From Paramacrobiotus metropolitanus (Eukaryota > Tardigrada > Eutardigrada > Parachela > Macrobiotidae): a DNA stretch of 64,000 nt. The position numbers and the translations under genes were made by a program. Below the pieces are notes generated by a model. It ran no database searches. It was not told the DNA's origin and worked only from the letters and a program-made list of their open reading frames with translations. Location: contig NW_026570222.1 of assembly GCF_019649055.1 (NCBI RefSeq), positions 1,674,001-1,738,000 of the forward strand, given 5' to 3'. Below are positions 13,301-31,024 of the stretch, piece by piece; positions within the stretch are counted from its first letter, which is position 1; every line of letters starts with the position of its first letter.

Positions 13301-14233
13301 TGCGGGAAGAGCTTGCTGTCTTTTTAAACACAAGCCTACAACTTTTTCAAAAGGGCACGGAGGTCTGGTTTAACTGTTTAAGCCTTTGTTTACTGCCAAA
13401 GCGGCGTCACATCTAAGTGCAACTATGGCATACATGGTAAAAGATGGTTAACATTTCGCTTTTAAGTAAGTGTAAATTCATTTTATTATTCGTATGAACG
13501 CCTTCAAGTCGGAAATGCACTGGCGACAACGCTGGCACCGATCACAAACCGGAGTCAACCCAAAACCAGCCCTTCAACGAGGGCGAATAGGTCTGTTGTG
13601 CGCTGTTTAGTACCGCACTACGACGGTGTTATTGGTAACTCGTCATTACACCGCCGACGATGTATCATGCTGCATCATGCCGCGGCCGTACACACGATGA
13701 TGGCAGTAGTAGTGTCACGCTGGAAATGCGGTATAATGAGCCAACGTTTATGTACCGACAACGTTTTTACCATGCGCCAGTGTGAAAGAGCTCTTCGGTC
13801 CCAGCGCCGCGCTATGACATTGTAGTACCATCGGAGCTGTATAACGCAACACAGCAGTCGGCGAACGGTCGATATGCGTAGAACGTACAATATGCTGACT
13901 CGTGTGCTCCATATTCAGCCGTCTTGGCGTACCGCTTCTCGCTTCTGGCACGAACTTGGCCTAGACAAATCAGTCTGAAAAGCTTATTTTTCCACATGGT
14001 GTGCAACCTTGAAATTTGTTTTACAGGTGCGAGGACTGCCATCACGGCTAGGTATCACGCAGACTGCCTTCACGTAAGTCAAATTAAGGTAAGTGGGAAA
14101 CAATAAAATTAATTTCGAAGCAATTGAATTGTAAGAATAACGAGCTGCGAGCACTGGCTTATCGATATCGTACACTTCGCATACGCACAGAACGACCGAT
14201 GCTTCGGAGAAGTTACAGCAGGAGCGAATGTTG
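13301..14233. other. GC-richer patch with possible transcribed exon
   Basis: Base composition rises clearly between about 13490 and 13980 compared with the flanks, as for promoters or 5' exons in this window. Good splice signals follow: an acceptor (TTTGTTTTACAG) ending at 14026 and two donors, GTAAGT near 14075 and after AAATTAAG near 14090. The short exon between them has no recognisable peptide. It could be a non-coding or 5' UTR exon, possibly of the BAH gene further right, but nothing in the sequence proves this. Confidence 0.25.
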
Positions 14234-15245
14234 TCAATTGAACAACACGTTATGCGGTAGCTGTGCGTAACAGTACTGCAGTGAAATGCAGCTAGCTATG
14301 TTCGGGCTGTTTTTTGGAACTTGCTTGTAGTTGAAGAGTTTTACGCTTTTGCGACAGCTTGGCGAAAGTAAATTCCCATAAACCTTTTTACCGAGCTTTT
14401 CATGACCAGTATCCTTATATATGCGGCAGGAAAACGCCACTCGCAATACAGTCTTAACAAACACAGTCGCTTTTTCGGCAGCGTTGGGTGGGATCAAAAC
14501 ATTAAAGGTCATATAAAGGTCAGGCTGCAGAATACGTTGGTGTGGTATGGAATACCACAAAATTCGGTATAGGATGTACATACCCTGGTGTTCGAATTCC
14601 GGGAGCTGATACCAGCTCTGCAGTACGAATTCATGGCCGGCTTATTTGCGTAATAGGACTTCTATTAGGTTTTCCTGCCCAAACTTTTGGCCTAAATTAA
14701 AGAAATCGCCCGGATTGCGATCCAGGCTGATATTGCGATTAAAAGTGTTTTTCCGAATAGTTACGAAGGTAGTTAAGCAGCAAAATAAATTTCTGTATGT
14801 AAGAAGTAACTTACGTACATAGTGAGCCAACTATGAAAACTACTTAGTAAAACCAAAAAACTGTAGTTCTTACTACGTATAATAATACAATATGCGTTCC
14901 AGCGAAGCGTAAACAGTCGAATCTAATCCAGCCAGTATGCTGCTAATATAACTGGTACACAGAATGCGGTAGCATTTTTTCCAGCAATATTTCACTGAAA
15001 TGGTAAAGCGATTCTTCTTCAGAAGTTTTAACAAATGGATCTATATGGACTACTTTCTCACTGCAGTAATTTCCTTTTTTTGTAGCTGCGCGAATATATT
15101 CCAGCAATGTGTGTACTTCATCAAACATATTGTACACGCGATTGTAAACTACCCACACTAGCCTAAATACCTGATCTACAGAACTTTTCGTAACAAAAGT
15201 CCCAAAATGTTTGGCTTTTTTTGCCCTTAAAATTTTTTCTTTTTT
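14234..15245 (-). pseudogene. Decayed protein-coding patch, family not recognised
   Basis: The minus strand reads as plausible protein over about 1 kb but is broken. The first block (15245-14943, 100 codons) contains YNRVYNMFDEVHTLLEYIR and HIDPFVKTSEEESLYHF. Near 14960 the sense jumps to another frame (SYISSILAGLDSTVYASLER), suggesting a frameshift. A GTAAGA donor follows near 14868. A later block starts near 14760 (NISLDRNPGDFFNLGQKFG) and continues in one frame to 14234 through one in-frame TAA at 14642-14644; after the stop come GHEFVLQSWYQLPEFEHQ and IPPNAAEKATVFVK. Composition looks coding rather than random AT-rich translation. I do not recognise the family. Alternatives are a real gene with introns I have misjudged, or chance. 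Confidence 0.35.
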
Positions 15246-15558
15246 TCACCCTTCATATAGTAGGCTTTCATATGTACTCGTATGATGATTTAAGCTTTTC
15301 GGAAGGAGAATAAAAAATATTACACACTACAGAGTACGTTACAAACGGGAATATCATATTTTCTGCAGTTACTCCTCATGCGGCTCATCGTGTGCTTGTC
15401 ATTTTTTCCGTAAACACGTGAACATTTTGCTTGATGTTCTTTAATTAAATTCCCAGTAATGACTTTGCCACGTCTGTCTGCATCAAACTGGAACTGGAAT
15501 TACTGTAGTACCAACAGAATGATTAGCGTTTAAACTAGCATTTCTGTTTTTGTAACAG

Positions 15559-15646
15559 TTATAAATTAAGGACGACTGCGGACGACATCGCTGCGTGCAT
15601 GTTTGATGTCGCTAAAACTGCAGTCGACTTTTTACCGGAGGAGTGA
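15559..15646 (+). CDS. Possible small terminal exon
   Basis: After a good acceptor (TTCTGTTTTTGTAACAG, ending 15558) a short frame reads RTTADDIAACMFDVAKTAVD.. to a TGA at 15644. The same frame stays open again for about 80 codons after TGA TAA. No partner exon or family recognised; it may belong to an unrecognised gene or be chance. Confidence 0.15.
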
Positions 15647-15899
15647 TAAAAAACGAAAAAAATTGGTTTGAAATTTTTTATTTGGGAGCTCCAAAACATT
15701 GGTTTCTTGACGCTGTATTCTGCTGTCTTGCAAAAGGTCAAGAATTGTACGAGTATTATGAGGTTTGATGGAAACGCAGAAGTTAATTTAAGAACCCAGA
15801 AGTATGAAAACTTGTTAAAATTGACAAAAGGGTCTTTCAAAGCTACCCCAAACCAAAACCAGCCAAGGCCAGACGTAAACGTTTGCCTCCTTTAGCATA

Positions 15900-18800
15900 C
15901 ACTGCCATATATTTTAGTTGGGTTACGTAAGTAGTTTATGAAGTCCTTACTAAAGGTCGATACTAAAAAAAATTGCAGAATATAGACTGCTAATAATTAT
16001 GCATTTGCTTGTAATATTATTGGTAAGTTTTCGTTTTTCTAGAATGTTTCGTCAGCCAGATAAAAAATACACTGAATCAAAATGGCTTGCTTTGGCTCTT
16101 GCTACCTGGCCATGGGTCTTCCTTGGGAATTGATGCGGCCGAGTACTCGGATACTTACAGTACTTGTAGGTGGTAACGTTTAGGTGGTCGGCGAGTAACG
16201 TTTAATATTAATACTGCCCTGGCGAGCATCACTGTTGCTACTTGCCACTACAGTCATGCAACACCCGCAAACAGTTTACCAACTCCTTCAATACCTTCCA
16301 CGTGCACCAGAAATCTGCGTGGATGCTCTGACCGTAGATGATCTTGTTGCATTGCGAGTATCAACCGTGTATACTCGAGGTCACCACCACAACGTCATGC
16401 TTTTCAGGCCAACACTGTACAGATATATCTGTTACTTAAGTTGTTAATTCTGGCGTGCCGCCTGAAACGTTTATGATGCTTAAATCTGCCTAGCAAAACG
16501 CATAGTTACTGGTTACGAGGAACTTTTCTATATGGTTTGTGCATTAATTAAGAACACTGAAATAATTCCTATCTGTTGACTTAAAACTGATCCGTATTTA
16601 TTACTCGATATGTGCCAGGCGTTTTGGTTGTGCTGACCGTCGTGGCACATTGTGATGAAGAATCATAAAATGTATGAAATCTTACCATTAAACTTATATA
16701 AACATAAATTTGTAACAAATTTCATAGAGTTCGAATTGATAATGTGACCTTTGAACCGATTTTAACTGTTATAGGACTGCATTATTATAATTCTCTAATA
16801 TTGCTGTTGTGGAAGCACTGCACTATGCACGTATATCGTGACACTTTTATAGTATGTTCTAAAATTTTTTGAGTTTCTGGACTTGATTTGCAGCAGCCCC
16901 GACCCATCAAACCATAGAATCATTCCGTACCATACCTTTGGCAACGAAAGTTATAACGATCAGCTGCAAGATTAACATTAACATTGTTTTCGTAACTTTT
17001 CACCATAGTAAAAAAACATTGTTTTCTTAGCTGATGGTATTTAGCGTATTGTTTTAAAATTTAAAAACAACAACAACGACGACTTGTTTGTAAATTGGGC
17101 ACAACAACCATGCGTGTATTATACTGTATTACATTATCGATCCTATGCTTGCGAGTTGCGATACGCTCGTGAGTTCAGCTATTATATGAATTAAATGGAC
17201 TTCTTAACATGGAACGTCTCTTCTAAAATGTCTATCGCTATCGTTTCATCGCCTATCGCTGAAATCATTTTTTATCAAATTCAACAACTTTTTAAGACTT
17301 TTGAGCGAATGTTGTAAATATAGGTAGTGCAATATCTGACTATCATAAAAAAAATCTGACTATCATAAAAAATGTGTGCCATGAGGTCAAAACATTTCCG
17401 TTCTAAAATCGTATGAGCGCGCTATTTTGTAACACATTTATCGGATTTGTAAAATTAGTTTTTTACGATTCTGATTGGCATTTATAGAGAACAGCTCCAA
17501 GGCGCAGTTATTTGGAAAACACTGTCGCAGAATATGGCGAAAATTTTCATATCGAAGGAATCGAAAGGTCGAATTCGAAAGCTAGGCTACTGTTTAATAC
17601 TCGTACAATTCCCTAAATACTCTCAGCATGTACCAGTTACACAAATGTTTTTGTTAATACGATTTGTAAAATTGACTGTAATGATTACTGGTTAATAGCT
17701 AGATATAATCGGCGCTTCTACTTGTACTTGCAAGTTGATATATATAGTCGACGCCAAAAATATAATCTTACATAGAGTTAACGTTGTCCGTGCTACTTTC
17801 ACACACACACGTGTTGTAACATCTGTTCGTTCAGTGCACAATTAGGACTTCCTAAATTTTTTAAATAAAACATTTTCTAGCGTTTGCTTTTGTAAACGTA
17901 CATTCTCACGCATGTTCAATATTCTGTATAATCTGCGAAGGTATTTAAGCGAAAGCAATAAATTTACTTAATTGTTATTCGTTATCGATCACATAGCTAT
18001 TTCTAAAACTTATCAATCGTGAAATCATGGTTAATTAACTATGTAGTAAATTAATTAAGCTTTAGTTTCCTGCAGTGTTGTAGTAATATTACTTATATAC
18101 AGTTTCCATAAGCAGGCAGTATCTTTGTTGATATGAAAATGGCCAGAGATCTTGTGTTTGCTCGAGTGTGATTATCGACCGAATGAGCGGTGCCACCACA
18201 AGTGTTATATCTGTACGAGTACATTTCATTACGTACACCCGTACTGCATGCGCACGTTGGTTATGTTTCCATACTATCAAAGACGTCATTCACTTGAGCC
18301 ATGATTATTTGACTGAAAACGAAGCATTTCCAGCTCGAAGTGTGCGACCTGTACATGTGACGGAAAGTTCTAAAATTCTCGTGATTTGATTTTATAGTGA
18401 ACCACATTTGTGGAATGTGGTGGCGGTCTCCTGTTTGTATGCCCTTACAGTTACTAGCTGCAACTCTCGGCTGGCTTCCTTGTTCAACATTGTAGCATGA
18501 AATTTCACTTATACCTGTTTGCTCCCGCTTTGATGTCGTCTTCCGTTAAAAACAGGTTTGCTCATCATCAGACGTTTAGAACCTACATAGTGATGGTACG
18601 CCTGACCTGAAGTCACAGTTACTCATTTAGCCTTGAAGTTTCCAGTACGTGTACAGTGTACTTACTTGCAGTTGCCGACGTCTTATACTTAGCCATTGTG
18701 ACTATTGTCCTTTCGCACCTTGCCCGTAAGATGGCTACTTCACATATTAAACTGAATCATAACCGGAGTATTATACACAAGTGCAAAGGCTAGCGAAATT

Positions 18801-19370
18801 TCATCAGTTCTTCTGTGATGCTGTACGTCTACTCACTGTACTGTACTTATTGTTAATTATGTTTCAAAAGTAAGTGCTACTGTTTGGTCACACTTTAAGT
18901 TGCAATTTTATTGTCGCGGAATCCGAAGGCCGTGTGAAATGTCCACATTCAACGGGAGTCACATTCAACATTCAACCATCAGGATCTTGGTTCCGATTTC
19001 TGTATTGAATGATGCCGCATAGAGGCATAAAGGTTTTGGACAAACGCTCCGCAGTTTAACTCGCAGCAGCTAATGCGCTCCCGACTCAACCACAATCCTC
19101 CTCGTCGTATAAAAAACGGTGTTTAGAAAAGTGCTAACCAAAAATTTTTTAAGGGCATTTGAAGAAGTGAAAGCGTTGGATTAATACTATTCGATATCTC
19201 CGTCAGTTGTAGACAGACATAATAGGCACCGCGCCGGTCAGTTGTGTTAATTAAAAGTTAATGGTGCGAAACGTCGCTTGCAAGTATTTTATTCGTAGTG
19301 AGCTTCGAAATGTGATTTTATTTGTACGGCAACTGCAACAAGGTATTTTATAAGCGGTGTTGTTTCACAG
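15900..19370. other. Gene-poor DNA upstream of the BAH-domain gene
   Basis: AT-rich sequence with short unsupported open frames only. A 19-bp tandem duplication lies at 17334-17372 (listed separately). The last 300 bp before 19371 should contain the promoter and 5' UTR of the BAH gene, whose coding exon begins after a CACAG acceptor at 19370. No RNA gene or transposon recognised. Confidence 0.5.
17334..17372. repeat. 19-bp tandem duplication
   Basis: Two adjacent copies of ATCTGACTATCATAAAAAA, nearly identical, in AT-rich intergenic DNA. Confidence 0.8.
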
Positions 19371-19377
19371 GTCTGTT

Positions 19378-22113
19378 ATGGCTCGCCGAGAGCGGGATGC
19401 TCGCCGCGAAGCCAGCTTAAACGCATCTGCCAAAATGCAACTGATTCTGACCCGACCAGACGATGCCAATGTGTCTATTGATAACGCGCTACCGTCTCCA
19501 CGCTTATCCTCTCAAGGGAAAGACCTACCCAAGCACGTCAATGGAAGACGTTCCACGCCTGACGAAACGCAGGAAGTCTGTATCAATTCAGTGCCGACAA
19601 TTGTCGTCGATGATCCGGTTTCGCGTACGATCGACGAAGTGATTGCTCGCTCTGTACAGCTGGTTGACCGGCTCGCCGAGCCGGTTGCACCAGCGGTCAG
19701 TCCGGCGATTCCATTGGTTAATGGTAATCGTCGCAAGCAGGCAAGTCCGCGGCAGCGGTACGCCGCCATGGCTCCCAAAGTTATGCCATCTGTGATACCT
19801 GCCATGCCTTCCACTGGAGCGGCAATTTCTCCTACGAGGAAATCCAAATCGAAATCACCGCTGATAGCCAACGGTCCTCAGATTGTTCTGCCGGAAATTA
19901 CAAGTCCATCAGCTTCCGGTCACCTACGTGGTCCTTTGTCTAGTGACGCAACTAATGATCTTGACGCGCTAGCGGATTCCAATCCTTGCGCCGCCATCAA
20001 CGGTGTGACAGCAGCGTATCTACCGCTAAATGTCGTCACATCCGGGAAGAGCGGGCACGCACACGCTCTGACTGTAATAAAAACAAATGAGCGTGATGAT
20101 TCACCTACACGGTATTTCCTTGCTGTTCCTGACAGTTCAGACGGTATGATGGAAGCTCCTGTTCATGCGACAACCTCGTCGCCTGTTGCGACCAGGAAGA
20201 ACAGCCCTGCTGGCCGTGCCGTTGACAATGCGAAACGGAAACGCTCAACATCGCGTACACCAACTAATCCTGCACCAGTTCGGAAAGAAAAATTAGCCAA
20301 CCTGCTGAAGAAACGAAAACCACCGCCCACACCGGAATCACCGGTTGCCACCCCGTCCAGTTCCAGTCGATCCGCCGGCGCAAATGGCGGGTCGCGCTCT
20401 CTGACCCAAAAGAAGCTACGGATGCGCAACGGTACGGCCGTTGAGGAAGAACGACCAGCTACACGCCGGCGGAAACTGGACACGATTATTGCCAAAAAAG
20501 GGGAGCGGACTGTGTGGTCATGGCGGGGTCGATCCTTCGAGAAAACAGTTTATTCAGAGGTTCGTTTCGTAGAATGTGTTAGTAATTTTACTGTTTTTAC
20601 TTCCGTTGGGTTTCAGTTTTTAAGGCGACTTAAGTTAAAGTTATCAAAGAACTATTGTAAATGCCGCGTAACACTAACCATAAAGAGCGTATCTACGAAT
20701 TACTGCGTTTGACGAAATGTAAATTTTTTTACGCTTTTTGTAAATATTCATGGTGGGTAACTGGATGCAGTTTGAGATATTGTTGGCATACTGATTTCAT
20801 ATTGAAACTGGTATGATCTGCAGAGTAATTACGAGCTACCAGTAGCACGCGTCGCCGCCGTATGCATCGTTTTACAACATACGTTGGTGTTGTGTGTCTG
20901 TACTTATGGAATGCATCCAGTTTTTGCATGATAAATTCAAAGACTAACTAAACTGATGAGAATGGTTTATTTAGACCATGCGGACACCATTTTCTGTAAT
21001 GCTTATGCATCTTTTTTGCACGTGCTTCTTTTACGATATGTACTCTGAAATCGGAATATGATGCAGTGAAATTACAATTGTATGCGAATTCCAGCTATCA
21101 AAGCACGAAGTTGCGGAATCTTGAGTTACCAGATCCATATGTTTTTGGTTAGGCTCATAAGTGCAACATTCAACGAACATGCTATCACGCCGTCAAGCAT
21201 TACGAAGGAGAAGTAATTAAAGTTGGTGATTGCGTACACCTGCGCGCGGGAAAAGGTCAGAAGCCACACGTTGGTAAAATTGCAGCCTTTTGGGATGACG
21301 AGAAAGGTAAATTGATTGCTGACCTTATCGTTAGGTTAATGTGACCTTTCTAATGGGTATAACCAATTCAGGTAATAACGTTAGATAATTTTGCGTCATT
21401 ATTGGCGGCGCATGTAACTGTTCGTGCAAATGGGGCGCGCTGAGCGGAAAATGCTTATAGTTCTAATAGAGACACGTTTTTCTATTAGGGGACATGATGA
21501 TGACGATTTTCTGGTACTGGCGACCGGAAGAAGTGGAAACCAATATGCGACCAAATCATGGAGAGATGGAAGTTTATGTATCCAACCTTCGCGATGAAAA
21601 CCATGTTGGATGCATTGATGAGAAGTGTTATGTCTTGACTCTTCATCAGTATGCATGGTACGTTTCGGTTACCAGCATCGTCGGATTAATTGTTTTCAAC
21701 TTTCTTCTCTGTTATTATAGAAGTGAAATTAAGTACAGTATATGATACAATACTAGTAACTAACCATAAGCTTAATCGTATTAATGATTGAAAATGAGTA
21801 GCACGCTATCGTTAACTTCGCTTTCTTGTTTATATGCAAAAAAACATACAGCATGCTATTCAGAAATCTGACCTTTCTGTTTGGTAGTTTCCTTGCACAA
21901 CAGAAAGAAGACAGCCTTCTCTACCGGCGACCAAAGGAACGAATCGTGCCGGAGACAAAATCCTTACTATTAGACGATCTGCCTGATGATGATACTGATC
22001 TGGATTTAGTTTATTTTGCCGATAAAGGCTATGATGGGAAGCACAAACGATTCTGGCGGTATTATTTCCGGGGCAATCGCCTTCGAAAGTTCGTCAGCGA
22101 TAGTTTTAGCTGA
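19378..22113 (+). CDS. BAHD1: BAH-domain protein of the BAHD1 / winged eye family
   Basis: Nuclear chromatin protein; vertebrate BAHD1 promotes heterochromatin and gene silencing, and the fly homologue is winged eye. Four coding exons: 19378-20559, 21153-21306, 21489-21657, 21888-22113, 576 residues, phases closing. The 394-residue first exon encodes a low-complexity, probably disordered, Ser/Pro/Ala-rich and Lys/Arg-rich region with basic clusters (AKRKRS, RRRKL) and ends in a WSWRGRSFEKTVYSE motif. The last three exons encode the BAH domain: IKVGDCVHLRAG, KIAAFWDDEKGD, TIFWYWRPEEVE, then a DEKCYVLTLHQYA motif and an acidic DDDTDLDLVYF segment, ending near RFWRYYFRGNRLRKF. Start chosen as the first in-frame ATG after the acceptor at 19370. 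The 20559 donor (GAG/GTTCGT) is weak, so that boundary is the least certain. Convergent with SRP54, 509 bp apart. Confidence 0.86.
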
Positions 22114-22622
22114 AACGGACGAATTCCTCATGGACATCCTTGAATGCTTGTGCAAATTCTTTATGTGATTCTCAGTTGTGGGAAGACTGCCGTTTCATTC
22201 TTCATAAACCAGCGCAGTCCAACCGGTGTGATACGCTTTCAACTTTCGCAAGAATGGTTCGTCGCCTGATCTTGCTAAACCTGGAATGGAGTCGTAGTTA
22301 CTGTGCCGCTAGAGTTTACCTGTTTGGAATGTCCTTTTAGCTTTTATTTGACGATTTGAACTTTTTTTGCACATATTCGTGATAAGGTAAATAAATTTTA
22401 TTGTTGACTTCAGTCTCCAGTTTTCCGGGTCAAAACAAAGATATGGAAAATAAAGCGCAAATTTACATTTAAACTGGTGACAAGACATCCACGTAAGTCA
22501 GTTAAAAAACCACTGTAAATTTTTCGAAGAACGAGTGCGATATGCGCTCTGAAAAACTGCATGCCTCAGCGACGTTTTCTTTTGGAATCCATTAAGTCCC
22601 AAGCCGCGATGGATCGATCATG
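22114..22622. other. Convergent spacer, BAH gene / SRP54
   Basis: About 0.5 kb between the two stop codons, carrying both 3' UTRs. A GGTAAATAAATTTTA stretch near 22385 could serve as a plus-strand poly(A) signal region. No other feature seen. Confidence 0.5.
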
Positions 22623-28836
<6,214 letters not shown>

Positions 28837-28882
28837 ATAACTTTTTGGAGTTCTTGAATTCCAGAGCAAAATTCTCTTGATC

Positions 28883-29287
28883 ATGGAGAACGAATTTCCG
28901 GATGACCAACTGCATACTCCAGAGAAGCAATCCAGTAGCGGCGCTTCAGAAGAAACCGCCACGCCGCTTGAGGACGCACTGTCGGACGACGACCAAGACA
29001 TCGTCAGTGATGAACTGACTACTGCGGAATTCCGCAAGAAACATCCCGATCTGACGACAGCACCGGCCGCCAACATGGTTCAGCGGAAGCGTTTGGAGCG
29101 TGGGCACAAATATTTTGACTCTGGGGACTACAACATGGCCCGTGCTAAGAGCAAGAAAGAGGGTGTGCCGATCGGTCCGAAACTGCTGGATGCGCTGAAC
29201 GCCACAGGCGAAGATCATCCCACACCGGAAAACATTCCTCACAAGAAGTACCCTCCTGCCCCAGGTATCAGTAGGCTGGCTTCTTGA
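28883..29287 (+). CDS. ENSA: Alpha-endosulfine / ARPP-19 family protein
   Basis: Small unstructured phosphoprotein. When phosphorylated by Greatwall kinase it inhibits PP2A-B55 and so supports mitotic entry. Single coding exon, 134 residues. The ATG at 28883 is the first after the acceptor at 28836, so the 5' UTR is spliced. The diagnostic core HKYFDSGDYNMARAK lies at residues 76-90, with the Greatwall target serine at about Ser80. A conserved HPTPENIPHKK segment follows. The N-terminal 60 residues are acidic and Ser/Thr-rich. Oddity: the C-terminus (KKYPPAPGISRLAS) keeps a basic pair but no R/K-R/K-x-Ser, so the PKA site of vertebrate ARPP-19/ENSA is not evident. A GT inside CCAGGTATCAGT could act as an alternative donor giving a different tail; not shown. 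Convergent with SLC24. Confidence 0.95.
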   Translation: MENEFPDDQLHTPEKQSSSGASEETATPLEDALSDDDQDIVSDELTTAEFRKKHPDLTTAPAANMVQRKRLERGHKYFDSGDYNMARAKSKKEGVPIGPKLLDALNATGEDHPTPENIPHKKYPPAPGISRLAS

Positions 29288-31024
29288 AGAATACTAATAA
29301 GCATCCGTCACCGTTCGTTCTTGGATAAAGAGAGTTTTAGTTCCTGAAAGAGTTTGTTCCATGTTGACTTCGGTACCTTGCCTTGCTGTTGGTTGTAAAC
29401 TTGTAACTCGATTGCATTCCTCAGGTCTTCTTGGGCTGTTGAATTTTTCGCCTTGACCTAAAGCAACGAAATAGTATTCCTAACACGGTTTAGAGGTTTT
29501 GTTGGTGCCTCTGTTTTCCGACTGACAGATAATGCACGTGCCATGGTTTGCAAATTTCAAACAGCTGTGTTCGTAGAATTACCTGGAGATTTGTGTTTTG
29601 AAGTGTTAAAGGAGGTTGACATCACTACTCGTACCAGAGTTTGCAGTTTGGGCTTTAGACAAAGTGACTCCGCTTTTTGAACGGTTTATGTTGCACTGTT
29701 TAATAATTTAATTGTATATAATAACCTGAAGAGGCATGCAATTTACGTTTTTTTGTTTTTGTCAGTTTCCTTATTCGTCTGAATAATCTCGGTTTTCTCA
29801 CGCTTATACCGTATTATGAGTTACCGTATTACTGCTGCTGGCTGCAGGTAGTGGAGTGATTCATAATGACTATTGTGATAATGTGATCCCAGGCCTGGGA
29901 AAAATTAATCATCGCACGGTTCGTACCTAGTATGCACACTGCACAGTCACCCACGCCAGTTAACGGCACTTGTAAACAGCAAGGGCTCCTTTATCCAGAA
30001 AATACTCCATGTTAGCTACAACACTGGCCACTCAAAAAAACTACCTCATGCTTGTCCAAATATGAAAATGGGTTTTCATTTACAGCTTTCAACGATTTCT
30101 TTCGAAAAGAAGCAAAAGATACTCTTTATTGTATTAAACATCGGCCTCATTACCTCATATGACTTCTTGATGAATCCATGAGATTGCAGCAGCGTATCTT
30201 TTATTAATTTATTCATCAGTATTCAAAGGTCAAGCAGCGTAGATCCATTATATTTCAAAACATTATGATTTCATCCGACACCCATCCTTTTTACCACCGC
30301 AAAAAAAATAAAAATCTGGAACAAATGTTGCTTGCCACGCACTACAACGACTCTAATTAAACACTGTGCAGTAACATACTAATGCTACAAAAATCTATAG
30401 ATTTTTGTTCCATTGAGCATAGCTTTGCTCAATGGAAAAAGTTCTGAAAAGTTGTGCAATTATTTTTAAGTAGTGCGTACGATGCAGTTGCACAATTTAA
30501 CGGGACCATACATGCTGCAGTCTTGAAATCACAATCATGATCAGGTGAATGGTACGTGGATGTACTGTAATTATGAGCTGTTAGTGTTAGTATTCTATTG
30601 AGGACATCAATACTGTAAGTAAACTGCTTCCGTGGAAATCGTATGACATCGGAATAGATTTACTTTAAATGAAAATAAAACATTTGTTGCGTCGTAGTCT
30701 ACTTGTTAAATGCATCCAGTCATCCGGAATTGGCCATTTTATGTGGTTAATGTGGTTTAATATCTTGCCGTGACCATTTCATAACTAATATAATACATTA
30801 CACGCGACCATCAAACTTACGGCTAGACATCACACCAGATGACATTTTAACTTGTCACAAACTTGATAAGAATTTCGGTAATATTTCGCATAAATTAAGA
30901 GGTTTTCTTCTTCCTGTATTATGCGCATCATGCAGCGCGGCAAACCGGATGTTCATATGGATCACAGTACGTTGTATAGCTTTGACGAAGTTGTTTATTA
31001 CTCGGAAAAAGAGAGGCAGTTTTC
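29288..31024. other. Convergent spacer, endosulfine / SLC24
   Basis: Holds both 3' UTRs. AATAATTTAATTGTATATAATAA-type sequence occurs near 29701. A perfect 11-bp hairpin lies at 30408-30437 (listed separately). No gene seen. Confidence 0.5.
30408..30437. repeat. Perfect 11-bp inverted repeat (hairpin)
   Basis: Arms TTCCATTGAGC (30408-30418) and GCTCAATGGAA (30427-30437) flank an 8-nt loop. Imperfect A/T pairing extends the stem outward. It lies between convergent genes, so it might be a 3' end structure or part of a small RNA precursor. Function unknown. Confidence 0.7.

Noticed and set aside
14520-14620. GTTCGAATTCC string resembling a tRNA B box
   Set aside because: No acceptable A box or acceptor stem at the right spacing; no cloverleaf by eye.
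15559-15840. 93-codon minus-strand frame overlapping a plus-strand frame
   Set aside because: Both strands open in a low-information stretch; neither shows a family, so no firm gene is called.
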